This document shows positions 56,511-64,000 of a stretch of DNA of 64,000 nt, one piece after another. Positions within the stretch are counted from its first letter, which is position 1; every line of letters begins with the position of its first letter. Source of the DNA: Hesseltinella vesiculosa (taxonomy: Eukaryota > Mucoromycota > Mucoromycetes > Mucorales > Cunninghamellaceae); assembly GCA_002104935.1 (NCBI GenBank), contig MCGT01000039.1, positions 179,373 to 243,372 on the forward strand, in the 5' to 3' direction. A program made the translations under genes and the position numbers. The notes below the pieces were generated by a model, which was not told the DNA's origin, ran no database searches, and saw nothing but the letters and a program-made list of their open reading frames with translations.

Positions 56511-58970
56511 GCTAATCCATTGTATCATTACGTCAAATCATTTACTGTACATATGGAATAAAAACCTGTGTTGTGTCTGAACGCATGTGCTACATACAAA
56601 AAAAAAAAGTATTTCATTCGGTGAAAAAGCGATTTTTTCCCAGTTGGTCCTGCCGCCCTCCTCTGTGATCACCGATGATCAGTCAACTGTGACGGAGACT
56701 GATGAACACAAGCATGCTCCCGTATTATTAATGTTTCCAATAGCAATGTTTATTCAAAGGACACGTTCAATGATTGATGTAAATAAAAAAAAAAGCCACA
56801 CACCCCTCTTTTTCTTGTTATTTTTCACCTTGCATGTGACTGGCAGCCGCCATGGCCACTAGCTACATAAGAGAAACTGATCAGACAGCAACACCTTCAC
56901 CCCAAGAGCTGGGAAAGACACCTATGTGGTTTTCCATGATCACTGGCGTTGCTAAGATTCAGCAAATACAAGAACTTCATGACTGCGACAACGCTAGACC
57001 TCATACAAAAAAAAAAAAAAAAAAGTGCGCGCCACCCTGTTTTTTTCTCTATTCAGGACTTGCCTGGAGTCCATGCTACTCGTGATTGGCGGTGTGAGTC
57101 TTGCATTATGACCCCCCATCTCCAGGGATGGGCTCCAATTCCTAGCCGTCTTGCAAACGCTGGGCAAAAACAACGTGCATGGCTGTAATTTAGCACACTG
57201 GATGCCTCAAAAGCGTGGTTTCCGGAGCAAAGGCACATGGCTAGATCATGATAAATGAACGTCATTCCGTAACACAACGGCTGTGTGTTTCGTTTCCTGC
57301 CTATAGAAGTGTATAATAATAAAACGTCCTTGGCGTGTTGGATCATGTAAAAAAAAAAAAAAAAAAAAAAAAGTATCTTGTCAGAAGCCCACCTTAGAAA
57401 ACATTGCAGAGTTTTGTTAAAGTAATAAGCTTCAAGAGAACATGGTAGAGCTAAATGAAGAGCATTGTGCGATTTAACGTGAAAAGACGAGACATGAAGA
57501 TGTAGAGTTGAAAAGAAAGAAGCAAAAAGGAAGACCAAGAAAAAAAAAAAAAGCCTGCCAACTATGCGGAAGCTGAATATGCCAATCTATTTCTTCTTCG
57601 TTTCGAAAAAAAAAAAAAAAGAAAGCAATGCTGCACAGCACTTGTTCTTAAATTTTGCATTAGTGTGTAAAAGCATAAATGATGACGGTGCTGAAAAAAT
57701 CAGGTCGTTTGGAGAAGGTCGCCCAGCCAACTTTAAATGCATTTCGTTTCAAACCGACCGTCCCCCAAGCGATCTGACAAAAAAAATCTACGCAAAAAAA
57801 TGCAGCTTGTTTTTTTCTCTCTCTCTCCTTCTTTGCCTAGCGATCCTCAGCTCTCTTGTAGCTCATTGTGTACATGAAGGATGCTATAACTAATGATTAA
57901 ACTCTACCTTTACCCTAGTCACATGTATGTTTTTTAAAAAAAAAAAAAACTGGACCTTTGCTCAGCTTAACTTTTTTGTCATCCATCAATCAAGCTGCTT
58001 CTATTATCTTTCTCCTGCTTACTATGCTCTTCAGTTGTCATCTTCTCATTATATATAATACTTCCAGTATTACTTGTAGTGAGTTACATGTTGGATAGTG
58101 AAAAAAAAGGAAGCAAATGAAAGCCTATAGCACAACGCGTGACTTTCTCTGTTTTTTCCTTTTGACAGTGATCAAACTGCCTACGCCACTGCTGAAACTG
58201 CATGTCATGTCCTTCAGTAGCACACTAAACATACGTGTGGGATGTTTCTTTCAATTAATAAGCTGTGCGTTAAATGATGCAAAAAAAAAAAAAAAAAAAA
58301 AAAAGAGTCTGTCTTGTCATTGAACGATCAGCGACTTGCATAATACAACAGCGATCATGTGCACATGGGTAGAGTGAGACTGAAAAGCACGACGATTACC
58401 ATCAGATTTGCAGAGGTTCTAGGTTGATCAAATAAACAAGAAAAAGCGGGTAGCCACCTGCTAGCTACGGTAGCTACAGGCAAATAGTTTTTACATGAGC
58501 ATATGATTTTACTGGTGCATGATACAAAGTGCTACCAGTGCATGCGCATGGTCAACGTATGATTGGAGACCTGAGAGGAATCAATAGCAGTGACCTCTGA
58601 CTGATTACTGTCAAGAGGAGAATCAGAAAAAAAAAAAAAAATAACAGGGCCGCTTAATTCTCTGATGCTGAGTTTATAAATTACTGGTTGGTCCCAAAAC
58701 CGAGGAAAAGGGAAAAAAAGCACAAATGGTGCATGCAAAAACAAACGGATGCTATTAAAAACAAATGGATACTATCAAAAATAGCTCCAGGTAACCATTG
58801 CCCAAGGTAAAAAATAAAATGAAAAATAATTAAAAAATTCCCACGATCATTTCGCAATTGGCACCCCGCTTTGACATTCATGTGAGGTAGGTTTTTGGTT
58901 TTGGGGGAAAAGAGGTTCGAAAAGGGGGGGGGGAATAGATACAACAAGTCCTTTAGTTGAAATCTACTGA
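56511..58970. other. 2.5 kb gene-poor region
   Basis: AT-rich with many A tracts (for example 57349-57372 and 58280-58303). It contains one fold-back arm fragment (57640-57785) and a hairpin-prone CTAGCTACGGTAGCTA stretch near 58460. An apparent DNARPHT motif near 56990 is not supported by neighbouring transposase sequence. I see no credible gene or tRNA. Confidence 0.5.
57640..57785 (-). repeat. Fragment of a fold-back arm
   Basis: AAATTTTGCATTAGTGTGTA, then GGTGCTGAAAAAATCAGGTC, GGAGAAGGTCGCCCAGCCAA and the ending CAAGCGATCTGACA match the right arm of the 41.4-41.7 kb fold-back element with divergence. A solitary fragment without its partner arm. Confidence 0.7.
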
Positions 58971-59887
58971 AATTGGCTATCTGCCGAAAAATTAGAGGGA
59001 AGAAAGGTTTTTTTTTGGTGTGTTGGTTTCACCCCACACTGTTCCCAAAAGGGGACGCGTGTCGGAGTGAAACCGTCTTCCATTTTTATTTGGTTTGGTG
59101 ACACCACAGAGGAGCGATGCCATCCGGCGGAGTTCATGGTGAGGGGAGGTGATCCTTCCCAAAAGGGGAATGCGGAACTTCGGCCAGTTTCGGAGGAACT
59201 ATCGGGCCGAATTGGTCGGAGTTGGGAAACGGAAGGAAAAGAGGGAAAAGCGGACGAAGTAACTAGTAAAACAATCAAGTGCGAATCAGGGGGATAATGA
59301 GGGACAAGTAGCAGACACATCCGCCCAGGAAGGGAGCGATTTCCATGCGAGTTTGGGAGGCCGGAAAACCAACAACCGCGTCTCGCTCTCACATTCATGA
59401 TAGACCGTAGAAAGGGCCTTGTTGTGAAATCGGCAGTTCGGCGCCCGATTCGGCCCGAATTGCCGAATAATTGTGATTGGCCATTTTCCTTTTCCCTTTT
59501 TTGTTTTTTTCTCTCTCCGCTTCCAATTCTTATTTTATTTTTTGACATCTGAACCCTGATTAAACACATCTCTTTTTGACGTTTTGAAGCGGAAGTGAAA
59601 GGTCAACAGAAAGAAGGAGAAAACCCGTACTTTTGTTCTATTCCTGCAGTCCGAAACCCTTTTCCCTATACACCCACACGTGCCGTCATATCATTTTGGT
59701 GGAGGAGAGGAGCATACACAATTTTATTATTACAACTACCTACTGCAACAGTGACCGCACGACATCTTTTTTTCTTCTTTACACTTTTACTTCTTCGCTT
59801 CCCTTCCGAACCCCGACTTGAACCGTATACTTTTCCAGACATCTACCTCGTTTTTTTTTCTTTTTGACACTTTACATCGTACCAATC

Positions 59888-60832
59888 ATGACCAACTCAA
59901 TCGAATTGTACAACTTAATTGACAAGCCCGACAGCTTCAAAGGCGACCCTCAATTGGAAAACCCAATGTTGTGGTTACGAAATATGGAAACCTGGATGGA
60001 TGCCTTAGACCTAACTGAGGAACAGAGGCTCAAGGTAGCACCTACGTTTTTGAAAGGCGCTGCTGCGACCCAATATGACAAGAAAATGGAAAAGCCGGAA
60101 ACGTGGGCCGCCTTCACTGCAAGATTCAAGGAAACGTTTGTGCCAAGCGACCTGGAAGAAAGTTGGCGTAGGAAGTTGGATTCCATGAAACAAGACACGT
60201 TGTCGGTCTCTGCCTTGAAATTAGCTCTCGAAGAACTTTTCTTTCGTCTCGATATCACAAATGATAGCGAAAAGAAACGTCATTTGATTAAGTCACTAAA
60301 TTGGGAACTAGCCAAGTGGGTGGAACGCAGCCGCCCTACCACCTACGACGAAGCCATTAGTTATGCCCGTCAGGAAGAAATCATCATGAGCAAATATGGC
60401 CGCACCAACCATCATGGAAGTTTGCAAAATCAAGATTATCGAGAGCAACAAGATCCTTCCCCATACTCAACTCCTATGGATCAAGAGAAACAGTGGTATC
60501 TACCAAGCCGAGATAATGAAAGCATCACTGACACGATGGACAATTTAGCCGACGCGCTCGGCAAGCTCAAGGTCCACTTCACTCCCCGTCCCACCCAAGC
60601 ACCAGCGCGACGTTATCAAGTACCTCAAGATTATGGCCAACGCTATGAATCTGGTCCTTCTCGCAACACCCCACGTGGTCCATTCCAACCTTCCCGCCAA
60701 CAAGGAAACGGCTGGACCTGTCACAACTGCGGCGATCCCAACCATTTTGTGCGCAACTGCCCATTCCCCCGTCAAAACCGTGGTGATCCTTACCAACAAC
60801 ATCAAGGTCCGGGAAAAGACCAGGGACAATAG
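59888..60832 (+). CDS. Retrotransposon Gag-like protein with zinc knuckle
   Basis: A frame of 314 codons from ATG 59888 (MTNSIELYNLIDKPDSFKGD). The central retrotransposon-gag domain is recognisable (MLWLRNMETWMDALDL, FLKGAAATQYDKKM, WAAFTARFKETFVPSDLEES). It is followed by a basic, Pro/Arg/Gln-rich region and one CCHC knuckle (CHNCGDPNHFVRNC). It forms the particle shell and packages element RNA in active relatives. The stop is 60830-60832; protease-pol begins in another frame after a short A-rich gap. Gag is the only full-length open frame of this element. Confidence 0.8.
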   Translation: MTNSIELYNLIDKPDSFKGDPQLENPMLWLRNMETWMDALDLTEEQRLKVAPTFLKGAAATQYDKKMEKPETWAAFTARFKETFVPSDLEESWRRKLDSMKQDTLSVSALKLALEELFFRLDITNDSEKKRHLIKSLNWELAKWVERSRPTTYDEAISYARQEEIIMSKYGRTNHHGSLQNQDYREQQDPSPYSTPMDQEKQWYLPSRDNESITDTMDNLADALGKLKVHFTPRPTQAPARRYQVPQDYGQRYESGPSRNTPRGPFQPSRQQGNGWTCHNCGDPNHFVRNCPFPRQNRGDPYQQHQGPGKDQGQ

Positions 60833-60990
60833 ACCAAGGGATACCTATTGTCCTACAACCCCCAACTATCCCGATAAGAACGACGGATGATCGTGACAAA
60901 AAAAAAATAAATAGCGAAAAAAAAAACGATGACGACGCTTACACTTCCCAAAATTTCCTTAGTGAGACGCAAATACGCGCAATACAAGGT

Positions 60991-63574
60991 GTGAAGGTGT
61001 ACAATGCAAAACATAGGAAGCGACGAGGACACACTGACGCCACAGGCAAGTTGGTGATCAAGGACGTGCCGCCTACCCCTGATGGGAAACCGAAACAAAG
61101 AGGTCCTCTCCGTCGTCTACAGGTGGATGTGCCCCCAGTTGACATTTGGAATGTGATGCAAAATACGACGGCTGGACCAGGTGGTGTATCCCTCGCGCAG
61201 ATCCTCGCCAGAGACAAAAAACTGGCGAAAGACGTGGTGGATGGTATCCGTTACTGCCATGGTCGAAACGCCAAACGCCCTGTGATGCCCGCTGCGATAA
61301 CTGACACAGGTGCTGCTCCTTCACCGTTCAAGGCCAACCCTACCCGCATTAACGTCGCTGTAGCCGTAGAAGACGTAGACGATGACTCTTTTGACGATGA
61401 TTCAGTTTTTGATGAAGACGGTGACGCTGAATACTCTGAAGTGGAAAGTGACGTGGAAGAATCGTGGAACAATTTCCCTAAAGACGATGACTATGAAGAC
61501 GTATTGAGTATAGCAGACGGGAAGGAGATGAAAAAACTATTGCCGTTCTCTGTCCCTGTTACGATCCTTGGTAAACCACTACAAGCCGTGGTAGACACTG
61601 GTGCAGCACTTTCCGTTATCAGTTCCGCGCTAGTGCATCGTCTTGGACTGGTGGTGGATGGCGACATGAACTTCACCGTGGAGAATTTGGACCAGTCGAC
61701 AACAAAACCGGGTGGTCTCTGCCATGGGGTCCCATCGAAGTGGCTGGTTACAAACGCCCTGATAACATGATTGTACAAGACCGCAACGATGACCTATTAC
61801 TATTGGGTATGCCATGGTTACAACGCTATGAAGCTACGCCATTACCTGCCACCTTGGAACTCAAGTTGCCAGTATGTAAGGAACCTGAACAAAACTTACT
61901 GATAAGAGGTTGCGTTTGTGAAAATGATCCTGCAGTGCTATCGCGCATATATCATATCGCTACTCCAAGCTCGACTCCCGAAGTTGGTAGTATTAAGGAC
62001 ATACTGTATTGGGGCAGTGGGGGATGGAGTCGAAGTCGACAAAACAATCGGGATGGAAGTTGGCAGTGGGGATGGATCAACGAAAGAAAAAGTTGAAAAA
62101 AAAAAACAATTGGGACCGACGGATCTGAGGGCGCAATTATCAAGTCCGACAACCAGGCTGTCCATGATCTAGTGACCCGATACCTAGCATGTTTCGTCGA
62201 ACAAACTGGTCCCGGTTTAGTGACTGATTTCTGCCATACCATTATGGTTAACGAAGATAGGCCTATCGCAGGGAAGCCGTACAGATTGACCTGGGAACAA
62301 GACGACGTGCTCAAGAGCACGCTGAATGATTTGTTGGCAGAAAAATTAATCCAGCCTTCCCAAGGACTGTATGCAGCCCCTGTAATTTTTGTAGCGAAGA
62401 AGACAGGAGACCTCAGAATGTGCGTGGACTACAGGAAGCTGAACGCGGTGACGGTCAAGGACTCCTTTCCTTTACCCCACATCGACGACATTATCGATGC
62501 TCTAGGAGATGCGTGTATATTTTCGACGCTGGACGCAGCATCTGGTTTCTGGCAAGTTCCGATGGACGCTGACTCAATTCCGCTGACAGGATTTACAACT
62601 AAATATGGAACCTATGAATTCCTGGTGATGCCTTTTGGGTTAACAAATGCCCCTCCACTTTTCAAAGGGTGATGTCGCAAATTTTGGGAACCGCCATTGG
62701 ATCTTTTGCCTACGTGTTTGTCGATGATATTATTGTTTACTCCCAAACGGAAAAGGAACACCTAGGACACCTTCAATTCATTTTCGAACGATGCACTGAA
62801 GCAGGATTGAAATTGAAGTTGGCAAAGTGTGAATTTGGAAAACAAAGCGTAGAATATCTTGGCCATGTGGTCGGCAAAAAAGGGTTGTCTCCACACCCCC
62901 GCAACTTGGCTAAAATCATAGAGTTGCCAGCTCCGGTGAACAAGGATGGGGTAAGATCACTTTTGGGAATGACTGGATATTACCGTAGGTTTGTAAACGA
63001 CTATGCGCGGAAACTCCGCCCTATATCTCAACTACTCAAGGAATCCATACCGTTTGCCTGGGCCCTGAACAACAAGGTGCTTTCGAAATGATCAAAGTTA
63101 CTCTCACAACACCTCCCTTGCTGGCCTTCCCATCACGTGGTGCTGTTCAAATATTAACTACTGATGCTAGTGGCGTTGGTCTAGGTGCAATTCTGTCTCA
63201 ATCTCCCGACGGTTCAGCCAACGCTGACGAACGAGTGATCGCCTATGCATCTCGAACGTTGAAGGATACCGAAAGTCGATACGCCCCTACTCATCTGGAA
63301 GCTTTGGCCATTATCTGGGCCACTAATCATTTTCGTCACTATCTACTGGGTCGCCACTTTATTTTGTTCACGGATCACGCTGCGTTGGTGTATATCCTTA
63401 ACAACCCAAATCCAAATTCCAAGCTTCTTCGATGGTCAGCCGCTCTTATGGAAATGGATTATGAAGTGAGGTACCGCCCTGGATCGGCCAACCCCGCAGA
63501 CTGCCTTTCTCGCCTGGTGACGGCCAGTGATGATGATTCCGCAATGGCGACTACCCGTTCTTCTCCCCCTGCTA

Positions 63575-63579
<5 letters not shown>
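60991..63579 (+). pseudogene. Retrotransposon Pol (protease, RT, RNase H) with several frame breaks
   Basis: The first open stretch to 61770 contains an acidic region and a retropepsin motif (AVVDTGAALSVISSALV). Frame changes occur near 61710 and around 62100, then the RT domain runs from about 62100: RMCVDYRKLNAVTVKDSFPL, DAASGFWQVPMD, VMPFGLTNAP. A further break falls near 62655 before FVDDIIVYS (the catalytic DD box), and another near 63070 before the RNase H domain (LTTDASGVGLGAILSQSPDG, YASRTLKDTESRYAPTHLEA followed by LAI, FTDHAALVYI). The stop TAA at 63577-63579 merges into an A tract. No integrase HHCC or DDE motif follows. At least four frame disruptions make it non-functional. Confidence 0.85.
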
Positions 63580-63621
<42 letters not shown>

Positions 63622-63634
63622 AAAATTTTGGTTG

Positions 63635-63676
<42 letters not shown>
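63578..63676. repeat. Two consecutive 42-nt poly-A tracts
   Basis: A42 at 63578-63619 and A42 at 63635-63676, separated by GAAAAATTTTGGTTG (15 nt). They mark the point where retrotransposon coding similarity stops. Confidence 0.9.
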
Positions 63677-63678
<2 letters not shown>

Positions 63679-64000
63679 GTTACCTTATTCTATAATTAGC
63701 TTAGACTCATATGTACTTTTCCCTTCTCCCCTTTTTACCCTCAGTTGCTGTCCTGTTACTACCCTAGTAGTTCTAGTTTTTTATTTTACGCACTATCCCT
63801 CTAGTTAGATATATCATACTGAACCTCAATCTCAATAAGTTACTGTAGATCCTTTCCCGCCCCGTTTGTATTTTTTTTTCTTTCTTCTTCTTTCCCTTTT
63901 TCTTTTTCTCTCTCTTCCTTCTCCCTTGCTCCTCTTTTTTCTGCTATACTTTTCCCTTTTGTCATCATCATGGATCCCGCACGATACTTGGCCATAATCA
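63677..64000 (+). other. Pyrimidine-rich leader ending in a possible start codon at the window edge
   Basis: After the A tracts the sequence is non-coding and becomes strongly CT-rich from about 63850 (TTTCTTTCTTCTTCTTTCCC), like the leaders of other genes in this window. An ATG at 63970 opens a frame (MDPARYLAI) that runs off the end. It could start a new gene or another element ORF. Confidence 0.25.

Larger units (their letters stand above)
58970..63677 (+). mobile_element. Decayed Ty3/gypsy LTR retrotransposon (gag-protease-RT-RNase H)
   Basis: The order gag, aspartic protease, reverse transcriptase, RNase H is that of Ty3/gypsy elements. The non-coding 5' part (about 58970-59880) probably contains the 5' LTR and leader. 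No LTR ends, primer-binding site or second LTR can be confirmed, because any 3' LTR would lie beyond the window. Frames are broken several times and no integrase is seen before the A tracts at 63578. This is a non-functional or partly captured copy. Confidence 0.8.

Noticed and set aside
56950..57010. DNARPHT motif resembling a Tc1/mariner catalytic region
   Set aside because: Neighbouring codons show no other transposase motif and an A tract follows directly; taken as chance.
57053..57538. 161-codon minus-strand frame
   Set aside because: Runs through an A/T homopolymer, contains no domain, and composition matches intergenic DNA.

Overview
The window is nuclear DNA of a fungus, most likely an early-diverging one (Mucoromycota, probably Mucorales). 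The evidence is dense intron-containing genes with short introns (mostly 50-100 nt), a typical fungal gene set (PEX13, CDC4-like, TGS1, PRM10/ThrE-type, SulP, B56, CDF), very frequent A/T homopolymer tracts inside introns, and mobile relics of kinds I associate with mucoromycetes. The species cannot be named from the sequence.

Layout. 1-9.5 kb: C2H2 zinc-finger protein, PIP5-kinase (MSS4), flavodoxin-like quinone reductase, a poorly understood 1.6 kb stretch, PEX13 and a RhlG-like SDR. 9.9-11.7 kb: a transposon graveyard with a 1 kb palindrome, a Tigger/pogo-type DDE relic and a fold-back arm. 12-14.3 kb: acyl-CoA carboxylase beta subunit (-). 14.4-18.4 kb: Fanzor element copy 1. 18.8-22.6 kb: ThrE/PRM10-like membrane protein and TGS1. 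22.9-25.3 kb: DDE relic and resolvase-like relic (-), head-to-head with a diverged Fanzor-type N-terminal relic (+). 26.4-30.3 kb: F-box/LRR protein, proteasome beta-6, mitochondrial malate dehydrogenase. 30.5-34.5 kb: Fanzor element copy 2, intact. 34.6-43.3 kb: PfkB kinase, PP2A B56, and two tandem TauD dioxygenases separated by a fold-back element. 43.9-56.5 kb: CDF metal transporter, a small unknown protein, Cdc4-type F-box/WD40, SulP transporter, SHPRH-type SNF2/RING protein. 56.5-64 kb: gene-poor, ending in a decayed Ty3/gypsy retrotransposon.

The most notable system is the pair of roughly 4 kb Fanzor elements, which are eukaryotic TnpB relatives (RNA-guided nuclease family). Copy 2 can be spliced into one uninterrupted 1005-residue protein with a complete split RuvC triad (D545, E929, D969) and a CxxC/CxxC zinc ribbon. 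Copy 1 has the same structure but carries a TGG-to-TAG nonsense change at codon 500, and it is flanked by a perfect 12-bp direct repeat that defines the element ends. Both copies sit immediately upstream of, and divergent from, a metabolic gene. Both keep about 150 bp of conserved non-coding sequence after the stop codon, where TnpB-type guide RNAs are usually encoded. The diverged third relic lies head-to-head with a serine-resolvase-like relic.

Other themes: microexons (10, 22 and 22 nt), several GC-AG introns, and palindromic or fold-back DNA. All gene models are built by eye from frame continuity and splice consensus, without transcript data.
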